A stretch of 64,000 bases of DNA from assembly GCA_947173495.1 (NCBI GenBank), contig CAMWFQ010000004.1, forward strand, positions 1 to 64,000, read 5' to 3'. Of this stretch, positions 25,645 to 34,045 are shown in pieces (positions within the stretch are counted from its first letter, which is position 1; every line of letters begins with the position of its first letter). A model generated the notes under the pieces. That model made no database searches and had not been told where the DNA came from. It worked only from the letters and a program-made list of their open reading frames with translations. The translations under genes and the position numbers were made by a program. Source of the stretch: an uncultured Lachnospiraceae bacterium (GTDB lineage Bacteria; Bacillota; Clostridia; Lachnospirales; Lachnospiraceae).

Positions 25645-27107
25645 AGATAAAAAGAATCATGATAGCAGCGCCAAAGAGCGGAAGCGGGAAGACCACGGTT
25701 ACCTGTGCGCTTTTGCAGGCATTGAAGAATAAGGGAGAAGCCCCGGTAGCTTTTAAGTGCGGGCCGGACTATATTGACCCCATGTTTCACGAAAAGGCGC
25801 TGGGCGTCCCTTCTTACAATCTGGATACCTTTTTTACAGGCAGGGAGCAGACCGGACAGCTTTTTGAAAATCATGCGGCGGGAGCAAAAGTTGCTGTCAT
25901 GGAAGGGGTCATGGGGCTTTATGACGGGCTGGGGGGAATCCGGGAAGAGGGGTCTTCCTATCATCTGGCAAAGATAACCGGTACGCCTGTTGTGCTTGTG
26001 GCAGATGTGAAAGGGATGGGGCGTTCCATCCTCCCATTTCTGGCAGGGTTTTTACAGTATGATACGGAGCGTCTGATCAGGGGCGTCATCCTGAACAGGA
26101 TTTCCGAAAGATTATATGAAACTATAAAGCCTATGATCGAAAAGGAGCTGCATCTGTCTGTGACTGGTTTTTTGCCGGAGAAGGAAGGGTTCCATGTGGG
26201 AAGCCGCCATCTGGGGCTTGTCATGCCGGATGAACTGGAAGGGATTAAGGGCAGGCTGGCAAAGCTTTCAGCAGAATTTGAAAAGACTGTATCGCTGCCG
26301 GATATTATGAGGATAGCAGGAAGTGCGGGAGAGGTGGAGAAAGCCGGTACAGGGAGCCAATCGGAAGATGAATCGGAAGAAGAGGCAGGATGGGGGAGGG
26401 CAGCAGATGATTTGGAAAGAGGCGTGGGCTGGGGAAAACCGGCAGGCGAATCCATGCGGAAGGATGGCGTAGAGACAAAGCCGGTAATTGCAGTGGCAAG
26501 GGATGAGGCTTTTTGCTTTTATTACAGGGATAATCTTTTATTGCTACAGGAAAACGGGGCGAGGCTTGTCTGGTTTTCACCGCTCCATGATGAAAGACTG
26601 CCGGACGCATGTAACGGGCTTTTGATCGGGGGCGGTTATCCGGAATTGTATGCGGAAAAGTTAAGCAAAAATATTACCATGCGAAAGTCGGTGCGGGAGG
26701 CGGTGGAAAGGGGGATGCCGGTAGTGGCAGAGTGCGGCGGCTTTATGTATCTGCATGGTGCGCTCATTGACAGGGAAGGAACCAGTTATGCCATGGCCGG
26801 GGTCATTCCTGCAAAGTGTTATGATACCGGGAAGTTGGTACGTTTTGGTTATATCGAAATGCAGGAGAAGAAAAGCTGCTTTTTGCCGGAAGGCAGTAAA
26901 ATTAAGGGGCATGAATTTCATTATTATGACAGTACCTGTAATGGTGAAGATATTATGGCGGTAAAGCCGGTAACGGGCAAAGGTTATTTTTGTGTGATAG
27001 AGGAAGAAAATAAATGGATGGGATTTCCGCATTTGTATTATCCGTCCAATCCTGCATTTGCGAAATTATTTGTTGAAAAGGCAGGGGTATACGGAAAAGA
27101 AATATGA
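25641..27107 (+). CDS. cbiA: cobyrinic acid a,c-diamide synthase CbiA
   Basis: Glutamine-dependent amidase that amidates the a and c acetates of (cobalt-)cobyrinic acid. N-terminal IAAPKSGSGKTTVTCALLQAL contains the P-loop; FKCGPDYIDPMFHEKALG and VMEGVMGLYDGLGG are family motifs. The C-terminal amidotransferase has the nucleophile in VVAECGGFMYLHG (~365) and a FHYYDST motif. Residues ~230-275 (DNA about 26,330-26,470) are a Glu/Gly/Trp-rich insertion between domains. Last gene of the riboswitch-controlled operon; ATGA coupling with the upstream fusion. Confidence 0.95.
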   Translation: MKIKRIMIAAPKSGSGKTTVTCALLQALKNKGEAPVAFKCGPDYIDPMFHEKALGVPSYNLDTFFTGREQTGQLFENHAAGAKVAVMEGVMGLYDGLGGIREEGSSYHLAKITGTPVVLVADVKGMGRSILPFLAGFLQYDTERLIRGVILNRISERLYETIKPMIEKELHLSVTGFLPEKEGFHVGSRHLGLVMPDELEGIKGRLAKLSAEFEKTVSLPDIMRIAGSAGEVEKAGTGSQSEDESEEEAGWGRAADDLERGVGWGKPAGESMRKDGVETKPVIAVARDEAFCFYYRDNLLLLQENGARLVWFSPLHDERLPDACNGLLIGGGYPELYAEKLSKNITMRKSVREAVERGMPVVAECGGFMYLHGALIDREGTSYAMAGVIPAKCYDTGKLVRFGYIEMQEKKSCFLPEGSKIKGHEFHYYDSTCNGEDIMAVKPVTGKGYFCVIEEENKWMGFPHLYYPSNPAFAKLFVEKAGVYGKEI

Positions 27108-27379
27108 AAAATACAGTTATATTTAGTTGCTGAAACGGTCTGGCTGGCAGGGTCAGGCTGTTTTTGTTTTAAGCATAAAGTAAAAATCGTTCGACAAAAT
27201 TAATGAAACACGGACGGAAAAGAAAGAATGATGTTGGGAAAAGGCGGATGGCGCTGGCGTAAAAAGGCGGAAAATGTAAAAAGGCTTGCAAGTGCCCTTT
27301 TATGGGAAAAAGGGCACAGCCAGTCACTTCCCAAAAAACAGGGACAACTTTATAATAAACACCAATCGGGAGGAACAGG
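27108..27379. other. operon end and intergenic region
   Basis: No gene seen. A hairpin GTGCCCTTTT...AAAAGGGCAC (27292-27317) and a TATAAT at 27351 precede the XRE gene. I see no strong T-tailed terminator directly after cbiA. Confidence 0.4.
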
Positions 27380-27715
27380 ATGATAAGCAGGGGAAGCACG
27401 GATCTAGGGGGTATAGTGAAAGAATTGCGCATGGCAAAAGGGATGAGCAGGGTGGAGGTGTCGGAAGCGGCGGGCATCAGCGAATCCCATTTAAAGAAGA
27501 TAGAGACCGGGGCAAGGCAGCCGGGGCTGGGCACATACCAAAAGGTAATGGCAGTACTGGGAGCGGATATTGTCATTAAATTTATTGCTGGAACTGTGAA
27601 GGGGGACTGTACCGAAAGGATGCAGAAAGTGCTACTGGAAAGTACAGAATCACAGGCACTTTTTCTGGTAAAGGTATTGGAGACCATGGCGGCAGAACTA
27701 AAGAAAATCGAGTAG
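27380..27715 (+). CDS. XRE-family helix-turn-helix regulator
   Basis: A 111-residue DNA-binding protein. The Cro/CI-type helix-turn-helix occupies residues ~10-60 (VKELRMAKGMSRVEVSEAAG, SESHLKKIETG, PGLGTYQKVMAVLG). The C-terminal half is helical and probably mediates dimerisation. Start ATG 27380 follows GGAACAGG. It stands alone between the cobalamin operon and the recombinase module, so it could regulate element excision or transfer; this is positional inference. An 11-bp perfect hairpin (27735-27745/27767-27777) follows it. Confidence 0.85.
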   Translation: MISRGSTDLGGIVKELRMAKGMSRVEVSEAAGISESHLKKIETGARQPGLGTYQKVMAVLGADIVIKFIAGTVKGDCTERMQKVLLESTESQALFLVKVLETMAAELKKIE

Positions 27716-27734
27716 GGGGAAACTGGATGTTGCT

Positions 27735-27777
27735 GGCCTGCCCGGGGATACCTGTTTAAGGCGCTTCCGGGCAGGCC
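27735..27777 (+). other. 11-bp perfect inverted repeat after XRE gene
   Basis: GGCCTGCCCGG (27735-27745) pairs with CCGGGCAGGCC (27767-27777) around a 21-nt loop. There is no T-run, so a terminator function is uncertain. Confidence 0.7.
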
Positions 27778-28548
27778 TGTGACTACAGGCTGTAAGATGG
27801 AAATTTCTACTTTTTGGATAAATGCTGTGGATAAAACCCTTATGGGCATGGCTTCCATGGACGGGCAGCGTACCTTGACAACAAAAGCCCCGGCAGCTTC
27901 AACTATATGCCGGAGTGGAATATCAGTATGTATGGACACAAAATATTCGGAACACCTGAAAGGGTGATGAGGGGAGAGCTTCGCGGAGAGATATTTGTCT
28001 GTGCATATGGCGGGTGGCAGCGCCATAGGGCAGATCAAACGAGGAACCGTAACAGGAGAAGGAAAAATAGGAGCGGCATCCCCGGCATGGGGCAGCAGTG
28101 GCAGGCTGTCTTGAAACGCTGGATGATAATGATACCACTGCCGGAGATCACGGCAGCCGGAGCGGCGTCCGGGATGTGCTGCAGCGTGGAAGGGTGCTAC
28201 AGGGCATTGGGCAGTCGGCCAGACGGTCTTTACATATTCCGGCCCACGCCGGGGGAGGGAAAATCAAAAACCATGACAGGGCAATGATTTATGCGGATTT
28301 GCGGCGAACTGCCCTGTATGGCGTGTGGGAATTATTTTGTGGATAAAATCTTTCAGATTCAGATACAGATTTCAGGGAAAGGCTGGACGCATACATATTT
28401 TTATGATACCAGATAACAGCGGTATCTATCAGGCCCAGGCAAGGGGGACACCAGATAAAAGTATATACCGGACAGGACGTAATGCATTGCGCCGGATATG
28501 GCACAGCATTATGGCCTGCCTTATTTTTTCATATCGGGAGGTGTCTGC
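27778..28548 (+). other. about 770 bp of possible decayed coding DNA
   Basis: No intact gene is supported. One frame from about 27,871 to 28,030 is coding-like (YLDNKSPGSFNYMPEWN, then ISMYGHKIFGTPERVMRGEL), but it lacks a start and runs into an Arg-rich, random-looking tail. Short coding-like patches in other frames (for example YADLRRTALYGVWELF near 28,285-28,335) suggest a frameshifted relic. I do not recognise the parent family. Confidence 0.35.
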
Positions 28549-28797
28549 ATGACCGTGGAAGAGCACAGGAGGTTTCTTGGGCAGGATTTTGAGGACGTGA
28601 AGATGGAGGAATTAAAGGACATAAGCAGGATAAGGATTGACCGGGACAGGACGGTGGAGGAAAAAAAGGAACAGTACCTTGGGAAAGTAGGGAACCCCTA
28701 CCTCGTAAGGGTCGGAAGCACAATGGTAAAGATACGCTTTGCCAATAACGGGGTAAGTTTCGAGGATGCCTTTGAAGGCCTGCTCCTTATGGGGTAA
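28549..28797 (+). CDS. DUF6870-like small protein
   Basis: An 82-residue soluble protein of unknown function: EEHRRFLGQDFEDVKMEEL at the N-terminus, a central RIDRDRTVEEKKEQYLGKVG and a C-terminal NPYLVRVGSTMVKIRFANNG. The pattern matches small proteins (DUF6870) repeatedly found beside large serine recombinases in Clostridia. ATG 28549 follows GGGAGG at good spacing. It precedes the first recombinase by 180 nt, suggesting a role in recombination or its control, but nothing in the sequence shows this. Confidence 0.75.
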   Translation: MTVEEHRRFLGQDFEDVKMEELKDISRIRIDRDRTVEEKKEQYLGKVGNPYLVRVGSTMVKIRFANNGVSFEDAFEGLLLMG

Positions 28798-28859
28798 CGG
28801 TAGAAATAAGTCGAAATATTATAAGAAAGCAGTGGAAAAATGCAGCGGTTTATGGTAAG

Positions 28860-28928
28860 ATTGGATTTGAGGAAAGACAGGCGGGTATCCTATAGGAAAG
28901 GCGCACCCGTATCAGCTTCAAATCTAAT
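28860..28928 (+). promoter_or_regulatory. structured leader upstream of first recombinase
   Basis: An 11-bp stem (28860-28870/28918-28928, one wobble) encloses a smaller CGGGT...ACCCG pairing. It ends 51 nt before the recombinase start and has no T-run. It may be a leader structure or part of an attachment/regulatory site. Confidence 0.45.
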
Positions 28929-28979
28929 AAGAGTTTACTGGCGTTTGTCCTGCTTGACAATTTAAGGAGGATTACGCAC

Positions 28980-30668
28980 ATGGGTAAAACAGTAAACAGA
29001 ATCTACCATGCCGCCATCTATGTAAGGCTTTCCAAGGAAGACGGCGATGTTGCCGGTCCTGCAAAGGCAGAGAGCAACAGCATTTCCAACCAGAAAAATC
29101 TGATCAGAGATTTCCTGAAAGACAAAGACGATATTATAGTGGTTTCCGAGCGCGTGGATGACGGTTACAGTGGCTCTAATTTTGAGCGCCCCGGCTTCCA
29201 GATGATGATGGAGGACATCAGAAGGGGAAAAGTTGACTGTGTGGTCGTGAAGGACCTGTCACGTTTCGGGAGGGAGTATATTGATTCCGGGAAGTATATC
29301 GAAAGGCTGTTCCCGGCCCTTGGGGTGCGCTTTATCGCCATTAATGACCATATCGACAGCAGGGAGGAAAGCGGCAGGGACGATATTGTCGTCCCGTTCA
29401 AGAACTTGATGAATGACGCCTACTGCCGGGATATTTCCATAAAGATACGCAGCCATCTGGAAGTGAAGCGGAAGAACGGTGAGTACACAGGCGCATTTAC
29501 GCCCTATGGCTATAAGAAAGATGAAAATGACAGGAACAAACTGGTCCCCGATTTATATGCGGCAGGAGTTGTGAAAGACATATTCCGTATGAAGCTGCGC
29601 GGGATGAGCCAGGCCGCCATCGCGGACCGGCTGAACGGGCAGGGGGTATTGTCCCCGGTGGAATACAAGCACAGCCTTGGCATCCGCATTCAGGATCACT
29701 TTAAGACGCATGAACAGGCAGAATGGAGCCCGGTGGCTGTACGCAGGATACTTGAAAACGAGGTATATGTGGGGACGCTGGTGCAGGGCAGGCATTCCAC
29801 GCCGAACCATAAGGTAAAGAAGATTGTGGACAAGCCAGAGGAGGAATGGGTCAGGGTAGAGGATAACCACGAGCCGGTCATCAGCAGGCGGGAGTTTGCT
29901 ATCGTCCAGAGACTTCTCGGCATGGACACGAGGACGTCACCGAATGAGGAGGAAGTCTATGTGCTGGCAGGGATTGCGGTGTGCGCGGAGTGCGGCGCAC
30001 CCATGGTCAAGCGCAGCGTCCCGGCAGGCGGGAAGGTCTATTCCTATTATATCTGCTCCAAAAATGCTGCGACAAAGGAGTGCGGGCCGCACCGCATCCC
30101 GAAGGGGAAGCTGGAAAGCCTTGTATTCGAGGTGCTGAAGACGCATATCGCCAACGTCCTTGATACCGGGAGGATATTGGAATATGTCAATACAGTACCG
30201 TTCCAGGAGTTGGAAATTAAGGAACTGGAAAGGCAGAAGGAGGCGAAAGAGCAGGAGGCGCAGCGGTGCCGGGAACTGCGGGATATGTTGTACGAGGATT
30301 TAAAAGACGGGGTCGTTTCAAGAGAAGATTATGCGGAGCTGTATGAAGGCTATACCGGCAGGAGGAAGAAAGCGGAGGAGGCAGTGCGGAAACTCCGGCA
30401 TGAGATACAGGACGTGATGGATGCCAGAACGGATAAATATGAATGGCTCCGTTTTTTTAAAGAATACCAGAACATCAGCGTGTTAAGCAGGATGGCGGTG
30501 GTGGAGCTGGTTGACCGGGTAAGGGTGTCTGACAAAAACCATGTTGAGATTGACTTTAATTTTCAGGACTGCTTCCAGTCGGCGCTCCGCCAGTTACAGT
30601 CTGCGGGCTGCACGGTATGCACAGGGGAAAACGGAAGAATAGATATCCAGAGAAGGGAGGTCGTGTGA
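28980..30668 (+). CDS. large serine recombinase 1
   Basis: Site-specific large serine recombinase, 562 residues. The N-terminal resolvase domain has the nucleophilic serine in AAIYVRLSKEDGD (~15), VVKDLSRFGREYIDSGKYIE (~85) and the YCRDISIKIRSHLEVKRKNG linker. The recombinase domain follows (~165-300). A zinc ribbon CAECGAPM...YYICSKN lies at ~335-365, then a coiled coil (~405-480) and a basic C-terminus. RBS AAGGAGG lies upstream. First of three tandem recombinases; the next gene starts 1 nt after its stop, so they form one operon. Confidence 0.95.
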   Translation: MGKTVNRIYHAAIYVRLSKEDGDVAGPAKAESNSISNQKNLIRDFLKDKDDIIVVSERVDDGYSGSNFERPGFQMMMEDIRRGKVDCVVVKDLSRFGREYIDSGKYIERLFPALGVRFIAINDHIDSREESGRDDIVVPFKNLMNDAYCRDISIKIRSHLEVKRKNGEYTGAFTPYGYKKDENDRNKLVPDLYAAGVVKDIFRMKLRGMSQAAIADRLNGQGVLSPVEYKHSLGIRIQDHFKTHEQAEWSPVAVRRILENEVYVGTLVQGRHSTPNHKVKKIVDKPEEEWVRVEDNHEPVISRREFAIVQRLLGMDTRTSPNEEEVYVLAGIAVCAECGAPMVKRSVPAGGKVYSYYICSKNAATKECGPHRIPKGKLESLVFEVLKTHIANVLDTGRILEYVNTVPFQELEIKELERQKEAKEQEAQRCRELRDMLYEDLKDGVVSREDYAELYEGYTGRRKKAEEAVRKLRHEIQDVMDARTDKYEWLRFFKEYQNISVLSRMAVVELVDRVRVSDKNHVEIDFNFQDCFQSALRQLQSAGCTVCTGENGRIDIQRREVV

Positions 30669-30669
30669 C

Positions 30670-31941
30670 ATGGCAAGAAAATCAAGGAAAACTGATTTTG
30701 TGAATACGGGAAAAGTGGCAGCGGAAACGGCTGTAAAGGGAGAGAAGCCCGTATTCCGGGCGGGGCTGTACGCAAGGCTCTCCCTTGAAAGCGGGGCAAA
30801 TAAGGAACGCGGGACCATAGAAAACCAGATGAGGCTTTTGAAAAAATTTGTGGAGGGTGCGGATGATATCGTAGTGGAGCGTGAATATATGGACGTTTCC
30901 AAGACCGGCACAAATTTCGAGAGGGACGGCTTTGAGGAAATGATGCGCGACATCAGGGACGGACGCATCAACTGCGTGGTTGTAAAGGACCTGTCTCGGC
31001 TTGGCAGGAACTATGTGGAGGCTGGAAATTATGTGGAACGGATATTCCCTTTCTTTGAAGTGCGTTTCATTGCAGTGACTGACGGATACGATTCCGCAAG
31101 GGAAGACGCCGACCTCTCTGTGTGTATGGCGAATATCTTCAATGAGTTTTATTCGAGGGACCTGGCGAAAAAAATCCGGTCTGCCTACCGTTCCCACTGG
31201 AAAAAGGGCAGCAATGTGTGCGGGAACCTTGCATACGGGCTCATGGGAGACCCGCTGGATAAGCACCGTATCACAGCTGACCCGGACGCTGCCCCGGTGG
31301 TGCGGCGTATTTTTGAAATGTTTGTGAATGAGAAAATGGGGTATGCGCAGATAGCAAAAACCCTGAATGACGAGGGTGTGATCGGGCCGAAGGCATACAA
31401 GCATTTCAAAAGAACAAAGGAACTGCCGGAAAATTATAACCCTGAGTGGAGGGGCAACACTGTTTCACGGATGCTCTGCAACCCTTATTATGCAGGGGAC
31501 AGCAGGCACAACGAGTATGGCAGTGACAGTTTCGCGGAAAAAAAGCAGTGGCAGGAGCCGGAAGAAAACTGGATCATCGTGGAGGGCACCCATGAGCCGG
31601 TCGTGCCAAGGGCGCTGTATCTCAAAGCGCAAGAAAGGTTAAAGGAAATCCATGGGAACTCCCCGAAGTATGGGAAGAAAAACGGGGGCGAGCTTGCCTG
31701 CCGGAATTTCTATAAAAAAAAGATCGTATGCGGTGACTGCGGCGCAACCATGTACCTTATTAAACATCCGAACGGGACAACGGATTTTGTATGCGGCAGG
31801 CACCAGACAAAGAAGGTATGTAGCAGGAAAAGCGTTTCTGAAAATGCTGTCAATGATGAAGTTTTCCGTGTCATCCATGCCCATATGAACGTATATGTTG
31901 ACAGCATGGAAATGTTAAGGCGGATGAACCGGAAAGCATGA
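30670..31941 (+). CDS. large serine recombinase 2, catalytic part (split gene)
   Basis: A 423-residue serine recombinase. Ser nucleophile in AGLYARLSLESGANKERG, then VVKDLSRLGRNYVEAGNYVE, EFYSRDLAKKIRSAYRSHW and a zinc ribbon CGDCGATM...FVCGRHQTKKVC. It ends abruptly after the ribbon (MEMLRRMNRKA) where the other two recombinases continue into a coiled coil. That missing coiled coil is encoded by the next frame, which begins with ATGA overlap. Either one or two bases were lost or gained near 31,930-31,940, or the protein is made as two coupled chains. Start ATG 30670, preceded by GGGAGG. Confidence 0.9.
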   Translation: MARKSRKTDFVNTGKVAAETAVKGEKPVFRAGLYARLSLESGANKERGTIENQMRLLKKFVEGADDIVVEREYMDVSKTGTNFERDGFEEMMRDIRDGRINCVVVKDLSRLGRNYVEAGNYVERIFPFFEVRFIAVTDGYDSAREDADLSVCMANIFNEFYSRDLAKKIRSAYRSHWKKGSNVCGNLAYGLMGDPLDKHRITADPDAAPVVRRIFEMFVNEKMGYAQIAKTLNDEGVIGPKAYKHFKRTKELPENYNPEWRGNTVSRMLCNPYYAGDSRHNEYGSDSFAEKKQWQEPEENWIIVEGTHEPVVPRALYLKAQERLKEIHGNSPKYGKKNGGELACRNFYKKKIVCGDCGATMYLIKHPNGTTDFVCGRHQTKKVCSRKSVSENAVNDEVFRVIHAHMNVYVDSMEMLRRMNRKA

Positions 31942-32360
31942 AAAAGTATGACGTGCTTTCAAAGGAGATCCAGAAGCTCCACCATGAAATGGAAAAGGTG
32001 GCGGCGCACAGGCAGCATTTATATGAGGATTATGCGGAACGGCTGATTGACGCGGGGCAGTATGAAGCCTTTGCCGATAAAGATGCAGCCGCAGAAGCGG
32101 AACTCCGGAAAAGGATAAATGAGGTTACGGAATACCAGAGAAAATATGACCGGAATTACTGTGCCAGCCAGGACTGGGAAGCAGCGATCAACAAGTACCG
32201 GAATATCCGGCACCTGACAAAAAAGATGGTGGACGCATTTGTGGAGAAGATTGAGATTTTTTCAGCAGGGAAAGTGACCGTGCATTTGATATATGATGAT
32301 ATGCTGGACGAGCTGGTGGCTTACACGAAGGAAAGGGAGGCAGAAGGCCATGGGGAATAA
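31938..32360 (+). CDS. large serine recombinase 2, C-terminal coiled-coil part
   Basis: A 140-residue chain lacking any catalytic motif. It is the natural continuation of the preceding recombinase: a helical YDVLSKEIQKLHHEMEKVAA, the AERLIDAGQYEAFADKD helix and the terminal KKMVDAFVEKIEIFSAGKVT beta segment seen at the end of large serine recombinases. It overlaps the upstream stop by 4 nt. It could be a frameshifted half-gene or a translationally coupled second subunit. No strong ribosome binding site lies directly before it, so coupling would be required. Confidence 0.8.
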   Translation: MKKYDVLSKEIQKLHHEMEKVAAHRQHLYEDYAERLIDAGQYEAFADKDAAAEAELRKRINEVTEYQRKYDRNYCASQDWEAAINKYRNIRHLTKKMVDAFVEKIEIFSAGKVTVHLIYDDMLDELVAYTKEREAEGHGE

Positions 32361-33948
32361 AAAGACTGCAATCTATATCCGCCTTTCTGATGAAGACAGT
32401 CATGTTGACAGAACCGTAAAGGCGGAGAGCAACAGCGTTGCGGCGCAGAGGCTTCTGATCAGGGACTATATGCAGAGGAACAGCCTTTCCGCTGCCCCGG
32501 AAGATACATCAGAGTACGTGGACGATGGTTTTTCAGGCACAAATTTCCAGCGGCCGGCATTCCGCAGGATGATGGATGACGCAAAACGCGGGGAGATCGG
32601 CTGCATTATCGTCAAGGATTTTTCAAGGTTCGGGCGAGACCATCTGGAGACTGGCAACTACCTTGAACGGATCTTCCCGCTGCTGGGGATACGGTTCATT
32701 TCCGTGAATGACCAGTTTGACAGTGAGGACTGCATGGGAATGACAGGGGGAATGAGCGTCGCCCTGAAAAACATCATCAATTCCATGTACAGCCGGGATT
32801 TATCAAAAAAAGTGAAGAGCGCAATGGGGACAAGGGCCGCCCGCGGTGAATACATGGGCGCGTTCGCTCCTTACGGATATATAAAGAACCCAGATAATGT
32901 CCACCAGCTTATTCCCGATGAAGAAGCGGCGGGAATTGTTCGGACGATATATACAATGGCGGCGGAGGGGAAGAAAAAGCCGGAGATTGCACGGTTCCTT
33001 AACGAGCAGGGCATCCCTACCTGCATGGAACATTTTCAGGCGCTGGGGCTGAAAAGAAAAAGCTATAAGGAAAAAGAGAAAAAGCTGTGGACCATTACAA
33101 CCATTGGCGACATGCTGAAGAAAGAGGTTTATCTCGGAAAGACCATCTGGAGGAAAACAAGGCAGGCGGAAGTCGGCTCGAAGCGTCAGATTAAAAATGA
33201 CAGGTCTGAATGGATTGTCATAGAGGGGACGCATGAGCCCATTGTGTCGCAGGAACTGTTTGACACAGCGAATGCAAAGGCGTTCACGTATGAGAAGAAA
33301 AAGGTACCTGCAGGGCGCAAACCGCAGCCAATCCTTTTCTGCCCGTACTGCGGAAGGCGACTTGTGCTGACCAGCTGGGGAAAATCCTACCGGTGCGGGG
33401 AGGCGGCAACTTCTGGCATTGCGGAATGCAGGACGCTCCATGTGGACAAAGGTCGGCTGGAAAATGCCATACTGTCCTGCACCCGCACCATGGCGGGCAT
33501 GGTGTCGGCGGAGGCGGACAGAAAGAAAAAAGAACTGTCGCAGACGGTATCTGTTGAAGAAGAAATAAGGAAGCTGGAAGCGGAAGGAAAGAGGCTTTCC
33601 GCAAGGAAACTCAGGCTTTATGAGGATTACCGCTCCGGGAATATCACAAAAGACAAGTACCGTAAAGAGTATGAAACCGCCGCCAGCCGGATTCTGGAAA
33701 TAGAAAAGAGGATACCGGAGCTTAAGGACGAAGTTATCCGGATCAGGGAACAGGTGCAGCACCTGAAAGAGAAGGAGACGGAGTTGGATGGGCTGGCAAT
33801 ACTTGAAACTTTTGACAAGGGTAGGCTGTCTATGGTGATTGACAGTGTACAGGTCTACAGCGAAAAGAGGATAGAGATTGTCTGGAAGATGAATGACTGG
33901 TTCTTCCCCGGAGTAGCAGGGGAGAAAGAAGTGGTTGCATTGCAATAA
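32350..33948 (+). CDS. large serine recombinase 3
   Basis: A 532-residue serine recombinase with Ser nucleophile in TAIYIRLSDEDSHVD, IIVKDFSRFGRDHLETGNYL and SRDLSKKVKSAMGTRAARGE. The recombinase domain (~155-290) is followed by a zinc ribbon CPYCGRRL...YRCGEAATSGIAEC and a coiled coil (~390-475). ATG 32350 was chosen because GGGAGG lies upstream and the conserved N-terminus starts there; it overlaps the previous gene by 11 nt. All three recombinases differ clearly in sequence, so they are old paralogues rather than a recent duplication. A terminator follows. Confidence 0.95.
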   Translation: MGNKKTAIYIRLSDEDSHVDRTVKAESNSVAAQRLLIRDYMQRNSLSAAPEDTSEYVDDGFSGTNFQRPAFRRMMDDAKRGEIGCIIVKDFSRFGRDHLETGNYLERIFPLLGIRFISVNDQFDSEDCMGMTGGMSVALKNIINSMYSRDLSKKVKSAMGTRAARGEYMGAFAPYGYIKNPDNVHQLIPDEEAAGIVRTIYTMAAEGKKKPEIARFLNEQGIPTCMEHFQALGLKRKSYKEKEKKLWTITTIGDMLKKEVYLGKTIWRKTRQAEVGSKRQIKNDRSEWIVIEGTHEPIVSQELFDTANAKAFTYEKKKVPAGRKPQPILFCPYCGRRLVLTSWGKSYRCGEAATSGIAECRTLHVDKGRLENAILSCTRTMAGMVSAEADRKKKELSQTVSVEEEIRKLEAEGKRLSARKLRLYEDYRSGNITKDKYRKEYETAASRILEIEKRIPELKDEVIRIREQVQHLKEKETELDGLAILETFDKGRLSMVIDSVQVYSEKRIEIVWKMNDWFFPGVAGEKEVVALQ

Positions 33949-33974
33949 AGTAATTATAGGAAATAATATGGAAA

Positions 33975-34010
33975 GGACATCATGGAAGCTGGTTCTGTGG
34001 TGTCTTTTCT
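33975..34010 (+). terminator. probable terminator after recombinase 3
   Basis: GACATCA (33976-33982) pairs with TGGTGTC (33998-34004, one wobble) and is followed by TTTTCT, 27 nt after the recombinase stop. Confidence 0.6.
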
Positions 34011-34045
34011 CTTGAGAAATAAAGTGTTATTTTTTTAGATTTTGC

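Noticed and set aside
27907-28287. A 126-codon plus-strand frame
   Set aside because: The start is internal to a longer coding-like patch, the second half is Arg-rich and random-looking, and no ribosome binding site precedes it. Described instead as a possible relic.
32803-33945. A 380-codon minus-strand frame opposite recombinase 3
   Set aside because: Antisense to a clear serine recombinase; composition is that of a shadow frame.
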